Shown: piece by piece, positions 26,021 through 34,589 of the stretch
Layout of the letters: each line of letters starts with the position of its first letter
How positions within the stretch are numbered: the stretch's first letter is position 1
NCBI GenBank assembly: GCA_963734065.1
Contig: CAVTFN010000005.1
Coordinates: 496,001 to 560,000 of the forward strand
Source: DATBLE01 sp963734065
GTDB lineage: Bacteria > Actinomycetota > Thermoleophilia > Gaiellales > Gaiellaceae
Length of the DNA stretch: 64,000 nucleotides
Direction of reading: 5' to 3'
Made by a program: the position numbers and the translations under genes
Notes under the pieces: generated by a model
What the model saw: the letters and a program-made list of their open reading frames with translations, nothing else
Database searches by the model: none
Told to the model about the DNA's origin: nothing

Positions 26021-28011
26021 AACCGACGCTGCTCACTCCGGGCAGATGCCTGGCGCTGGTGCTCGCGCTCGTGCCGTTGCTCGTCGCCGGCGGCACCGCG
26101 GCCGGTGCAACCGCCGCGGGTCCGGCCTCGACCATCGACGACCCGTACCAGGCGAGCCAGCAGACCCTGGTCGAGTTCGGCAAGCGCTCGCACTGGCTCC
26201 AGCCCTGGCGCGGCTACCTCGAGACCGTCCCCGCGCTGCGCGTCACCCGCGGCCTCGGGATCGTCTTCAACCCGCCTGCCGGCAAGGCCGACAAGGTTGC
26301 GACCCAGGCGGCCGCGGCCGGCCTGCGCTACGCCCGGCTCGAGATCAGCTGGTGCCGGGTGGACGACTCCGATTCGCCGCGGCTGGAGGGAATGTCGACG
26401 ATCCGCCGCCTGCTCCTCGCCCTGAAGAAGCACGGCCTGCGGCCGCTGATCCTGCTGAACGGGAACGACGGCTGCCCTGGCCCGCTGCGGAAGCAGAGGA
26501 TCCACCTGACCGCCGCCGCCCGTGCCGGCGACCGGCAGATCGCGGTCGACCAGGGCTCTGCGGGCGCGATCGTCCCCGGCCACACCGGACTCGACGCGCC
26601 GGGCGGGAAGGCCGCCGCCTACCTGTTCACCGCCGTCTCCGGGACGAGAGTGACCCTGTCGAAGCCGCTCGCCCAGAGCCTGTCGACGGGCTCGCACCAG
26701 GCGAGCACGCTGCGCTACGAGCCCTTCACGCGGCCGGGTGACCCGACCTTCGAGCAGACGATGCAGGGCTGGCTGCAGTACGCGGCCCTTGCGACCTCGT
26801 ATGTGAAGCAGACACTCGGAAGCGACGATTTCGACGTCGAGGTCTGGAACGAGCTGGCCTTCGGCTCCGACTTCCTCGATGCGGGCACGTACTACGATCC
26901 GGGGCCCGTCCCGGCCGATCCCGACGCGACCGAGCGGGCGCTGCTCGAGCGGACGCTGGCCTACATCCGGGATCCGGGCCACGGCCTGCCGGACGTGGAC
27001 GTCGGCGACGGCTTCTCCAACCAGCGGCCGTGGGAGTCCGGCTCGAACGTCCCGGCCGGGCTCACCGCGATCGACAAGCACCCGTATCCGCCGCGCCGCG
27101 TATTTCCGCGCGAGGCGGTCTACAGCCAGATCATGCCCCTCGACGCGCTCGGGCGCGTCGACGGGACGCGCGATGCCGCCGGACGCTGGCACGACACGTT
27201 CGTCCCCAGCTACACCTCGTTCTTCCCGGAGTACTTCCTCACCGGTATCCAGACCGAGACGGTGATCCGCGATCTCTCGCCGATCACAACGGACATCTAC
27301 GGGACCCCGCACGGGCGGAACACGCACCCGCCCGCCGCGGCTCCACCGGTCATGTGGCTGACCGAGGCGGGGATGGATCCGGCGGGCGTCCCGTCGAAGG
27401 TGCTGCCGTCGTTCCACGCCAAGGGCGCTCTGCGCTGGGCGACCTCGTGGCTGAACAAGGGCGCCACCCGCGTCTACTTCTACGCGACCAGCTCGCCGGG
27501 CTGGGGAATCGTCCAGCCCGGGTCACGCGGCGGCGGGCTGCCGCTGCGCGCGCTCGGCCGCCTGACCGACACGCTCGGCGCCGGCGCGGCGCCGATCACG
27601 AAGCCGCGCTCACTGAGCCTGCTCAGCGTCTCCGACGCGGACAGCCACCGCCAGTTCGCGGGCGACGGGACGGCCGCCCACCCGCCGCTCTACGACACCG
27701 ACGTGCTCGGCTTCTTCCCCTTCCAGAGCTCGAACGGACGGGTGGTCGTCGCCGTCTACGTGATGACGCGCGACCTGACGCACGTCTACCGGCCGAACCT
27801 GGGCGGATCCGACCCAGGCCGGTACGACCTGCCGCCGGAATGGTTCCGGCTCACGATCGGCGGAACCGCCGGCCTCGGGACGTCGGTCTCCGCGACCGAC
27901 CCGCTGACCGGCGGATCGGCCGGCGTCAAGGTCGTCTCCCGGAGCGCCGACCAGATCGTGCTCGACGTCGCCGTCACCGACTCTCCCCGGCTGGTGGTGC
28001 TGGGATCGTGA
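26017..28011 (+). CDS. Secreted clan GH-A-type glycoside hydrolase
   Basis: 664 aa, ATG overlapping the upstream stop. Signal peptide (CLALVLALVPLLVAGGTAAG, about residues 11-30), then a TIM-barrel hydrolase. The acid/base Glu is likely in VEVWNEL and the nucleophile Glu in MWLTEAGMD; in clan GH-A these lie on strands 4 and 7. An inserted segment (about 165-235) and a beta-rich C-terminus (about 540-664) flank the barrel. It probably trims or releases the polymer made by this operon. The exact GH family cannot be assigned by eye. Confidence 0.75.
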   Translation: MKPTLLTPGRCLALVLALVPLLVAGGTAAGATAAGPASTIDDPYQASQQTLVEFGKRSHWLQPWRGYLETVPALRVTRGLGIVFNPPAGKADKVATQAAAAGLRYARLEISWCRVDDSDSPRLEGMSTIRRLLLALKKHGLRPLILLNGNDGCPGPLRKQRIHLTAAARAGDRQIAVDQGSAGAIVPGHTGLDAPGGKAAAYLFTAVSGTRVTLSKPLAQSLSTGSHQASTLRYEPFTRPGDPTFEQTMQGWLQYAALATSYVKQTLGSDDFDVEVWNELAFGSDFLDAGTYYDPGPVPADPDATERALLERTLAYIRDPGHGLPDVDVGDGFSNQRPWESGSNVPAGLTAIDKHPYPPRRVFPREAVYSQIMPLDALGRVDGTRDAAGRWHDTFVPSYTSFFPEYFLTGIQTETVIRDLSPITTDIYGTPHGRNTHPPAAAPPVMWLTEAGMDPAGVPSKVLPSFHAKGALRWATSWLNKGATRVYFYATSSPGWGIVQPGSRGGGLPLRALGRLTDTLGAGAAPITKPRSLSLLSVSDADSHRQFAGDGTAAHPPLYDTDVLGFFPFQSSNGRVVVAVYVMTRDLTHVYRPNLGGSDPGRYDLPPEWFRLTIGGTAGLGTSVSATDPLTGGSAGVKVVSRSADQIVLDVAVTDSPRLVVLGS

Positions 28012-28027
28012 TCGAGCGAGGGCGGCG

Positions 28028-28939
28028 GTGAAGGTATTGCTCACCGGGGTTCCGTTCTTCGCGCAGAAGACGGCGCGGTTCCTCTCCGCCCGCGGCGACA
28101 ACGCCGACCGCTTCACCGCCGTCGACACCTCGACGCGCAGCGGGCAGCTGCGGTTCCTGCGCGAGCTGCCGACCGCCGACGCCGTCTTCAGCCACTGGGG
28201 CACGCTCGCCCGAGCGCGCGTCCTGGAGGTGGCGCTTGGGCTCCGCAAGCACGTCGTGCAGTACTGGATCGGCACCGACGTGCTGATCGCTCAGGAGGCC
28301 GTTCGGACCGGAACGGCGCTCCGCCGCTACGCCGAGCGCTGCCGTCACGTGTGCGAGGCGCCCTGGACGCGGTACGAGCTCGCCGGTGTGGGCGTCCACG
28401 CCGACGTGGTGGACGTCGCGCCGATGGGCTCGATCGCGCCCTGCCGCGAGGCCGTGCGAGATCCGGCTGACCTGTCCGTCCTGGGGTACGTCGGCCGCGG
28501 CCGCGAGGACTTCTACCGGCTCGACGACTTCGTCCGGCTGGCCCGCGACTTCCCCGAGCTCGACTTCCGGGTCGCCGGCACCGACGGGAACGGCATGAAC
28601 GTGCCGGACAACCTCGAGCTCGTCGGCTGGAACGACGACCCGGCGGAGCTGTACCGCGACTGCTCGGTCTTCGTCCGCATCCCCGAGCACGACGGCTACA
28701 GCTCCTCCGTCCGCGAGGCTCTCGCGTGGGGACGGCACGTGATCGCGAGCTACCCGTATCCGCATTGCCGCCACGCCCCCGACTACGTGTCGCTGCGGGC
28801 GGGGCTCGAGTCTCTGCAGACGCAGTTCGAGGCGGGCGAGCTCCGCGCCAATCGTGCGGGCCGCGACTTCGTCGTCGACCAGTTCGGCGACGAGAAGGTC
28901 GCGCGCGGCCTGCGCCGGCTGCTGGCGGGCGAGCCGTGA
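28028..28939 (+). CDS. Glycosyltransferase-like protein (GT-B, minimal)
   Basis: 303 aa, GTG start 16 nt after the hydrolase stop. The donor half resembles GT4 (VLGYVGRGREDF, then IPEHDGYSSSVREALAWGRHVIA with the E-A-L-A-W-G acidic motif). The N-terminal acceptor half is short and contains VQYWIGTDVLIA. I infer a sugar transferase of the same operon, with lower certainty than its neighbours. Confidence 0.7.
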   Translation: MKVLLTGVPFFAQKTARFLSARGDNADRFTAVDTSTRSGQLRFLRELPTADAVFSHWGTLARARVLEVALGLRKHVVQYWIGTDVLIAQEAVRTGTALRRYAERCRHVCEAPWTRYELAGVGVHADVVDVAPMGSIAPCREAVRDPADLSVLGYVGRGREDFYRLDDFVRLARDFPELDFRVAGTDGNGMNVPDNLELVGWNDDPAELYRDCSVFVRIPEHDGYSSSVREALAWGRHVIASYPYPHCRHAPDYVSLRAGLESLQTQFEAGELRANRAGRDFVVDQFGDEKVARGLRRLLAGEP

Positions 28940-30249
28940 CACCGCGCGACGTGCTCTTCCTCGCCTACTACTTCCCGCCCGCGGGCGGAAGCGGAGTCCA
29001 GCGCTCGTCGAAGTTCGTCCGTTACCTGCCCGAGCACGCGTTCCGGCCGGTGGTGGTGACCGGCCCGGGAAGCGACAACGGCCGCTGGACGCCTCCCGAC
29101 CCGAGCCTCGAGGGCGACGTCGGGGAGGACGTACCCGTGCTGCGCGTCTCCGGGCCGGCGCCGGGGCACGGCGACGGCCTGGCCTGGCGCGCGCGGCGCT
29201 TTCTGCGCATGCCGACGGAGTTCGACCGCTGGTGGGCCGAGGGGGCGACCCGGGCGGGCAGGCGCGGCCCCGACGTCTCACTCGTCTACGCGTCGATGTC
29301 GCCGTTCTCGACCGCACCTGCGGCCGCGCGGCTCGCGCGCGAGCTGGACGTCCCCTGGGTGGCCGACCTGCGCGACCCCTGGGCGCTGGACGAGTACTTC
29401 GCCTACCCGTCGGCGGCGCACTGGGCGCTCGAGCGGCACCGGATGCGCGCGATGCTCGGCACGGCGGCGGCGATCGTGCTGCCGACGCCGGGCACACGCG
29501 AGCGCGTCGGCCGGTTCTTCCCCGAGCTGGCCGGCCGCACGGTCGAGATCCGCAACGGCTTCGATCCGGCCGACTTCACGGGCCTGCCGCCCGAGCCGGA
29601 CGACGACGCCTTCCACATCGTCCACGCCGGCTACTTCTACGGCGACGTCGGCCGCCGCCGGCTGCGCCGGCTGCTCGGCGGGACCGACGTCGACGTCGAC
29701 CTGCGGCCGCGCTCGCCGGTCTTCCTGCTCGCCGCGCTCGACAGGCTGGTGGACGAGCGCCCCGAGCTGCGCGACCGCGTCCGCCTCCACCTCGCCGGCC
29801 CGCTGACAGCGCACGAGGAGGAGCTGGTGGAGAGCGTCCGCTGCCGCGACCTGATCGAGGTGCACGGCTACCTTCCGCACGAGGAGGCGCTCGAGCTCGT
29901 GCGCTCCGCCGACGCGCTCTTCCTGCCGATGCACCGTCTCCCGCACGGCGGCCGGTCGACGATCGTGCCCGGGAAGCTCTACGAGTACCTGGCCTCCGGC
30001 CGGCCGGTGCTGGCCGCCGTCCCGGAGGGGGACGCCCGTGACCTCGTCGAGAATGCCGACTGGACGGTGGTCTGCGAGCCCGACGACGTCGACGGGATCG
30101 CGGACGGGCTGATGTCGCTGCTCTGCCGGGCCGGAGAGCGCCGCGGCGGGCGGGCCGAGCGCGACGCGCTCCTGGCGACGTTGACGCGGCCCCGGCTCAC
30201 CGCCGAGCTGGCGGCCACGTTCGACCGTGTCCTCGGCTCCGCGGCCTAG
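28936..30249 (+). CDS. Glycosyltransferase family 4-like protein
   Basis: 437 aa, GTG overlapping the previous stop. N-terminus VLFLAYYFPPAGGSGVQRS is the start typical of WbuB-like GT4 enzymes, and the donor half has HGYLPHEEALELVRSADALF then GKLYEYLASGRPVLA. Last gene of the polysaccharide operon; about 140 bp follow before the next gene. Confidence 0.87.
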   Translation: MTPRDVLFLAYYFPPAGGSGVQRSSKFVRYLPEHAFRPVVVTGPGSDNGRWTPPDPSLEGDVGEDVPVLRVSGPAPGHGDGLAWRARRFLRMPTEFDRWWAEGATRAGRRGPDVSLVYASMSPFSTAPAAARLARELDVPWVADLRDPWALDEYFAYPSAAHWALERHRMRAMLGTAAAIVLPTPGTRERVGRFFPELAGRTVEIRNGFDPADFTGLPPEPDDDAFHIVHAGYFYGDVGRRRLRRLLGGTDVDVDLRPRSPVFLLAALDRLVDERPELRDRVRLHLAGPLTAHEEELVESVRCRDLIEVHGYLPHEEALELVRSADALFLPMHRLPHGGRSTIVPGKLYEYLASGRPVLAAVPEGDARDLVENADWTVVCEPDDVDGIADGLMSLLCRAGERRGGRAERDALLATLTRPRLTAELAATFDRVLGSAA

Positions 30250-30390
30250 GCCGACCCGACTCGCTACAGGTTTGTCTCGTCTCCCGTTGTTCTTGCGCGC
30301 CTCCGGAAGGTAGGTCGCGCTCCGGAGATACAGATATGGCCGGCCTGCGTAGCCGTCAGTGGGCCGAACGGCCGGATTAGGCTGTCGGTG

Positions 30391-30618
30391 ATGCCCAGAG
30401 GCTACATGGAAGGACCGGCGAGCGAGGAGCGCGAGGCCGAGCTCGAACGGCTGGAGCGCCCCCAGCCGCCGCGGGCGGAAGAGCGACCGGCCGTCTACGG
30501 CTCGACCGCAAACGAGCCCCAGAAGCATTTCATCGGCTGGCTCGACGACGTCGACCCCGACGAGCTGTTTTCCTCGGGCGAGGCGTGGGGGTTGTCGGTC
30601 GTGCGCCGCGCGGTCTAG
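30391..30618 (+). CDS. Small hypothetical protein, leaderless start
   Basis: 75 aa, acidic and proline-containing, no membrane segment; I do not recognise it. TAGGCT (30378-30383) lies 7 nt before the ATG with no ribosome-binding site. Its C-terminus (HFIGWLDDVDPDELFSSG) is the best-ordered part. The stop codon shares CTAG with the stop of the convergent gene. Confidence 0.5.
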   Translation: MPRGYMEGPASEEREAELERLERPQPPRAEERPAVYGSTANEPQKHFIGWLDDVDPDELFSSGEAWGLSVVRRAV

Positions 30619-30827
30619 CCGCGCGCCGCCTTCTCGCGTTCCCAGGCGGCGAGCACGTCGTCGACGTACTGGCGCTGCGCCGCCGAGAACGGCGCGCCTG
30701 CCAGCAGCCTCCGCGCCTCGTCCGGGTCGTCGTTCTGCACCGCGGCCTCGAGGTGCTCGCGCATGGGCAGCGGCTGACGCAACTGTCGCCGCAACCAGCG
30801 CAAGAGGCTGACACGAGCCTGATCCAT
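30615..30827 (-). CDS. Small helical hypothetical protein
   Basis: 70 aa, ATG start. Predicted all-helical with a basic N-terminus (LLRWLRRQLRQ) and the repeat-like DPDEARRLLAGAPFSAAQRQ. No known family recognised. Convergent with the gene at 30391; the two stop codons overlap in one CTAG palindrome (30615-30618). It starts 27 bp from tRNA-Lys. Confidence 0.5.
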   Translation of the reverse strand: MDQARVSLLRWLRRQLRQPLPMREHLEAAVQNDDPDEARRLLAGAPFSAAQRQYVDDVLAAWEREKAARG

Positions 30828-30853
30828 GAGCCGTTTCTATACTCGAATGCCCC

Positions 30854-30926
30854 GGGCCGGTAGCTCAGTTGGTAGAGCAGGGGACTTTTAATCCCAAGGT
30901 CGCAGGTTCGATCCCTGCCCGGCCCA
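30854..30926 (+). tRNA. tRNA-Lys (anticodon UUU)
   Basis: 73 nt. Acceptor GGGCCGG/CCGGCCC, anticodon loop CTTTTAA, T-loop TTCGATC. CCA is not encoded, as in the tRNA-Glu of this window. Confidence 0.95.
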
Positions 30927-31047
30927 CACAAAATACCTGCTAATTAGATTTTTCTGATTGTCCAAGTGGTGGACGAAAGCGCCACCGGCTCGGTGTACTT
31001 CCTTTCACGGTTAAACGTCTCCAGGCGGCCAACCATCTTTGCGATTA

Positions 31048-31160
31048 CTACCGTCCCATCTCCCCCTGGACGTGGCCCGTGTTGACGCCTCCGTGAGCGC
31101 GGCGTAGTCGCGCTCGTTCTGGTCGGCGTAGGCGTCTCGGTCGATGGGCCAGGCGGCAGC
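31048..31160 (-). pseudogene. Possible DUF2252 C-terminal remnant
   Basis: About 35 codons on the minus strand read DAYADQNERDYAALTEA and, after a one-base shift, NTGHVQGEMGR before a stop. This resembles the last residues of DUF2252 proteins as I remember them. No further match appears upstream towards 31180. It is a short, frameshifted scrap lying between tRNA-Lys and the redox operon; the rest of 30927-31181 holds nothing I can name. Confidence 0.35.
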
Positions 31161-31181
31161 CGACCTGGTCGCCTACAACGC

Positions 31182-31790
31182 CTAACCCGTATCTACTGCC
31201 CGCGCCCCGGCCGGATGCTGCGCGGGCGCACGCGGCCGGGCGTGGCTTCCGGGCGTCCGCGGCATGAGGATCCGGTAGAACGTCAGCCAGATCACCGGCC
31301 CGGCAGCGAGCGCCGCGACGATTGGGCCGCTCGCGCCCCGGAGGTCCGTGCCGCTCGTCAGCGCATGGCCGAGAGCGAGAAAGAAGGCGACGAAGCTGGC
31401 GTAGTGGAGTCGCCGCCAGCCCTTTTGGCCGATCACCGTCCGCAACCGGAAGGACACGGCGAGCATCAGCGTCGTCCAACCGGCGACCACCCCGGCGGCG
31501 ACCGCACCGGGGCGCCACGGCGACGCGAACGGGACGAGCACCGAGCCGGGGCCGAAGTGCAGAGTCGGGTCGAACAGCAGCGCCCCGGCGTGTAGGGCGA
31601 GCATGGACAACCCCGTCCATGCAAGCGTCTGGTGCCAGCCGAAGAGCATCTTCTGCTTCGTGTTCCCGAGCAGACGCGTACTCATCGCCAGTCCGAGCCA
31701 GACCGAGAGCGTAAGAAAGCCGAAGGCGACGAGTCCAGCCGCGCGGGCGACGTACCACGCGACCGGTGCGTGCGCGAGGAAGGCGTTCAC
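31182..31790 (-). CDS. Ferric-reductase-like heme membrane protein
   Basis: 202 aa from a GTG overlapping the apbE stop (GTGA). Five to six helices of the ferric-reductase-like (YedZ/MsrQ-related) fold. Likely heme-ligand histidines are in GWHQTLAW, LALHAGALLFD, RRLHYAS and LGHALTSGTD, two pairs on two helices each. A membrane b-type cytochrome moving electrons across the bilayer. It is a paralogue of the protein at 34799, sharing WRRLH and the second histidine pair. Last gene of the operon. Confidence 0.83.
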   Translation of the reverse strand: MNAFLAHAPVAWYVARAAGLVAFGFLTLSVWLGLAMSTRLLGNTKQKMLFGWHQTLAWTGLSMLALHAGALLFDPTLHFGPGSVLVPFASPWRPGAVAAGVVAGWTTLMLAVSFRLRTVIGQKGWRRLHYASFVAFFLALGHALTSGTDLRGASGPIVAALAAGPVIWLTFYRILMPRTPGSHARPRAPAQHPAGARAVDTG

Positions 31791-32731
31791 GCCGCGACTC
31801 CCGTCAGCGCCGGCAGGGCGCCGAGTGCGACCGGCTCGCCGGTCTCGGGCACGTACAGCGCTGCGAGCCGCGGAAAGCGCGCCAGGTGCGCACGTGCGTC
31901 CTCGAGCGTCGAGAGGGCGAGCGCGGTCGCGTGCGCCTCGGCCTCTGCGGGGTCGGGCGCCACAACGGTGACCGACAGCGGGCCGGCGAGCGCGGGCGCT
32001 CCGGTCGAGGGATCGATCAGGTGGTGAAGACTGCGGTTCGGGCCGAAGCGGCGGCGGTCGCGGCCGGAGGTCGCCACGCCGCCCTGCTCGATCGCGAGCG
32101 TCATCAGCGTCTCGCCCGGCGTCCGCGCGTCGGCGACCCCGACGCGCCACGAGCGACCGTCCGGAGGCAGACCGGCGAGCGCCAGGTCTCCGCCCAGGTC
32201 GACGAGCGCGCCGGGAAGGCCAGGCCAGGCCAGGGCCATGGCGAGGAGCGTGCGTCCGGCCGAGAAGCCCTTGCCGATACCGCCCAGATCGACGGCCGCG
32301 CCACGCTCGACCCGCGCCCGTCCGTGCCGGTGGTCGACCTCGACGTCGGCGGCTGCCCGCCACCCGTTCGCCGTGCGCGCCGGCCGCTCCTCGAGTTCCT
32401 CGAATGTGCGGTCGTAGCCGGCGGCGACGAGCGCCGGGAGGATCGTCGGGTCGAAGCGGCCGCCAGTGTCCTCCCGCGCGCGCATCGCGAGGACGAGCGC
32501 GTCGAGCAGCCGTCCGTCGACCTCGACCCAGCCGCCCGACGCGGCGTTCAGCCGCGACAGGTCGCTGTCGGGATCGAAGCGGGAGAGTGCGCGCTCGCAT
32601 GACTCGACCTCTGCCTGGCCGGCGTCGAGCGCCCGCTGGGCGCCTCGCTGGTCCAGCGAGCGGACAGTCACGGCGAGCGCGCAGCTCGTGCCCATCGCCC
32701 GGAAGGCCCGGTCGAGCAGCCGTCCGATCAT
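31787..32731 (-). CDS. apbE: FAD:protein FMN transferase
   Basis: 314 aa; the ATG at 32731 overlaps the upstream stop, and the longer frame to 32956 lies inside other genes. ApbE fold with the flavin- and Mg-binding motifs DLGGIGKGFSAG (148-158), LVDLGGD (177-182 region) and HHLIDPSTG (236-244). It attaches FMN by a phosphoester to Thr or Ser of target proteins. No clear signal peptide precedes the domain, so the cellular side is uncertain. No target with a standard FMN-binding domain lies in the operon; small membrane proteins directly upstream carry a GATP motif (see findings). Confidence 0.88.
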   Translation of the reverse strand: MIGRLLDRAFRAMGTSCALAVTVRSLDQRGAQRALDAGQAEVESCERALSRFDPDSDLSRLNAASGGWVEVDGRLLDALVLAMRAREDTGGRFDPTILPALVAAGYDRTFEELEERPARTANGWRAAADVEVDHRHGRARVERGAAVDLGGIGKGFSAGRTLLAMALAWPGLPGALVDLGGDLALAGLPPDGRSWRVGVADARTPGETLMTLAIEQGGVATSGRDRRRFGPNRSLHHLIDPSTGAPALAGPLSVTVVAPDPAEAEAHATALALSTLEDARAHLARFPRLAALYVPETGEPVALGALPALTGVAA

Positions 32732-32946
32732 GCCGGCGGTGCAGGCGAGGTTTGAGTGGTGGCATGCGTGGCACCCGCGGACTGGACCACAACGAGGTGC
32801 TGCTTGCCGTTCACGCCCTTGACGATCGCCAACGTGGGCGTCGCACCCCTGGAGGGAGCGGGGGTAGGCACGTGCGACCAGGCGAGCACTCCCACGATCG
32901 CGATCGTCGCCCAGACTCCGACGACCGTGGCCCAGACGCGGCGCAT
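32728..32946 (-). CDS. Small one-helix membrane protein with GATP motif
   Basis: 72 aa, ATG overlapping the upstream stop (ATGA). Membrane anchor at about residues 7-24 (TVVGVWATIAIVGVLAW), then SRGATPT (32-38), then a beta-rich stretch IVKGVNGKQHLVVVQSAGAT and a Thr/Pro-rich tail. Predicted to face outward. GATxT resembles the core of ApbE flavinylation sites; it is immediately upstream of apbE. No family recognised. Confidence 0.6.
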   Translation of the reverse strand: MRRVWATVVGVWATIAIVGVLAWSHVPTPAPSRGATPTLAIVKGVNGKQHLVVVQSAGATHATTQTSPAPPA

Positions 32947-33122
32947 CAGTCGTCACTCCCCTCGTACACGGGCGCGCTCGGATGCGCCACCTGCGTGGCG
33001 ACGACCGGCGTGGCCCCTCTCGGCGCCGCCCCCCGCGACATGCCGGCGACCGCCACGACCGCGGTGAACGTGGTCAGCGTCAGCGCGCCCGCCAGCGCGA
33101 GGGCTTGAAGACGAGTTTTCAC
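32946..33122 (-). CDS. Small membrane or secreted protein with GATP motif and acidic end
   Basis: 58 aa from the GTG at 33122 (AAGGAG 5 nt upstream); an ATG at 33146 also has a GGAG. N-terminal helix (QALALAGALTLTTFTAVVAV) may be an anchor or signal. After it, RGATPV (36-41) and the end YEGSDD. Stop overlaps the next start. It shares RGATP with the following protein, suggesting related roles. Confidence 0.55.
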   Translation of the reverse strand: MKTRLQALALAGALTLTTFTAVVAVAGMSRGAAPRGATPVVATQVAHPSAPVYEGSDD

Positions 33123-33224
33123 AACTGCTCCTTCCACGTGACTCATGACATCTCCAGTTCTAGTGCCGCCATGGTTAAGGTCGGGCCAAGCGCCCGTCAC
33201 GATTCCGAAGGGCGACGCAAAGAC

Positions 33225-33452
33225 TCAGTCGTCCCCTTCGCCTTCGCGGCCTCCCGCGGGAAACGGCGGCGCCGGCTTCGGCAGTACGGAGGGTCGAGCC
33301 GGGGCCTGCCGTGCCGAGGGGATCGACACTGCACGTGGGCTCAGCCTCCCCGGACCGCCGGAGCCGGTGGCGACGCCGAGCAGAACGATGTTCGCGACTA
33401 CGGCGGCCGCAACCGCCGCCGCCAGCACGAGACCGACGCGCAGGAGGGTCAC
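33225..33452 (-). CDS. Small one-helix membrane protein, proline-rich, acidic end
   Basis: 75 aa, GTG overlapping the stop of the reductase gene. Membrane helix at about 5-26 (RVGLVLAAAVAAAVVANIVL), then a Ser/Pro/Arg linker ending GGREGEGDD. No known domain. The tail matches in style those of the proteins at 32946 and 35720, all ending in Gly/Glu then Asp-Asp. Confidence 0.5.
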   Translation of the reverse strand: MTLLRVGLVLAAAVAAAVVANIVLLGVATGSGGPGRLSPRAVSIPSARQAPARPSVLPKPAPPFPAGGREGEGDD

Positions 33453-34588
33453 GCGGCGAGCTCCCGGCGGAGTGCCGCGGTCTCTCCCGGTCGGTTGGCG
33501 ACGAGGGCGGCGACGAGCCGGCCGTCCTCGGCGAGGTAGCGCACGCGGAAGGAGGACGGGTCGCCGTCCAGGTCGACTTGCGTCCAGGCTTCGGCGTGGC
33601 CGACGTACTGGAGCCGGAGCCCGAGCTGGTCCGACCAGAAGAACGGTGGATCGTCATGCGGCTCCTCGCGGCCGAGGATCGCGGCCGCGACTGCGGCGCC
33701 CTGTCCGGCGGCGCTCGTCCAGTGTTCGACGCGGACCCGGCGGTCGAGCGAGGGTCGGAAGGTCGACGCCACGTCGCCGCAGGCGTAAACGGCGGGAAGC
33801 GAGGTTCGCCCACACGAGTCGGTCGGGATCCCCTCTCCGCCGACCGGGGTGCCCGTGGGGGCGACGGGCTCTGCCCCGATGCCGAGCACGGCGACGTCGC
33901 AGGGGACCTCGGAGCCGTCGGCGCGCAGGAGGCCACGCAGGCGGTTGTCGGGCCCCCGGCGGAACGAACCGAGTCCGACGCCAAGCCGGAGCTCGACACC
34001 CTGGTCGTGGTAGCGGTCGGCGATCAGAAGTCCGGCCTCTCGGCCGAGCACGCGTTCGAGCGGGACAGCGGCCGCCTCGACGACGACGACGTCGACTCCG
34101 AGGGCCGACGCGGAGGTTGCGACCTCGCCGCCGATGAAGCCCGCGCCGACGACCGCAAGGCGGCGACCAGGCCGCAGCTCCCGCCTCAGCGCGACCGCGT
34201 CGGCGAGGGTGCGCAGAACATGCACCCCGCGTGGGAGGTCTGGCAGCGTGCGGGCTCGAGCGCCTGTCGCGAGGACGAGGCTGGTCCAGGGCAGGATCCG
34301 CCCCGCGTCGGTCACGGCGAAGCGGGAGCGGGCGTCGATGCGGCTGACGGTCGTGCCGGTGATGAGCTCGATCTCCTGCTCGTGCCAGAACGCAGGCGGT
34401 CGCAGCGCGAGCGACCCGGCGGTCTTCGTCCCGAAGAGGAGCTCCTTGGAGAGCGCGGGACGCTCGTAAGGCGGCGTGTGCTCCGCGCCAACCAGGAGCA
34501 GGCGCCCCGCGTACCCGCCGGCGCGGAGTGCCTCTGCGCAGCGCGCGCCTGAGAGGCCCGCCCCGACGATGACCACGGTGGTGCCCAT
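33449..34588 (-). CDS. FAD-dependent ferredoxin reductase-like oxidoreductase
   Basis: 379 aa, ATG start. Two Rossmann folds: FAD motif VVIVGAGLSGARCAEAL at the N-terminus and NAD(P) motif RLAVVGAGFIGGEVATSA near residue 145; ACGDVAS closes the FAD site. The C-terminal domain (about 300-379) matches BenD/PdR-type ferredoxin reductases. It should pass electrons from NAD(P)H to the ferredoxin encoded 1 nt upstream. No P450 or dioxygenase is nearby, so the acceptor is probably the membrane cytochromes of the operon. Confidence 0.88.
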   Translation of the reverse strand: MGTTVVIVGAGLSGARCAEALRAGGYAGRLLLVGAEHTPPYERPALSKELLFGTKTAGSLALRPPAFWHEQEIELITGTTVSRIDARSRFAVTDAGRILPWTSLVLATGARARTLPDLPRGVHVLRTLADAVALRRELRPGRRLAVVGAGFIGGEVATSASALGVDVVVVEAAAVPLERVLGREAGLLIADRYHDQGVELRLGVGLGSFRRGPDNRLRGLLRADGSEVPCDVAVLGIGAEPVAPTGTPVGGEGIPTDSCGRTSLPAVYACGDVASTFRPSLDRRVRVEHWTSAAGQGAAVAAAILGREEPHDDPPFFWSDQLGLRLQYVGHAEAWTQVDLDGDPSSFRVRYLAEDGRLVAALVANRPGETAALRRELAA

Positions 34589-34589
34589 C

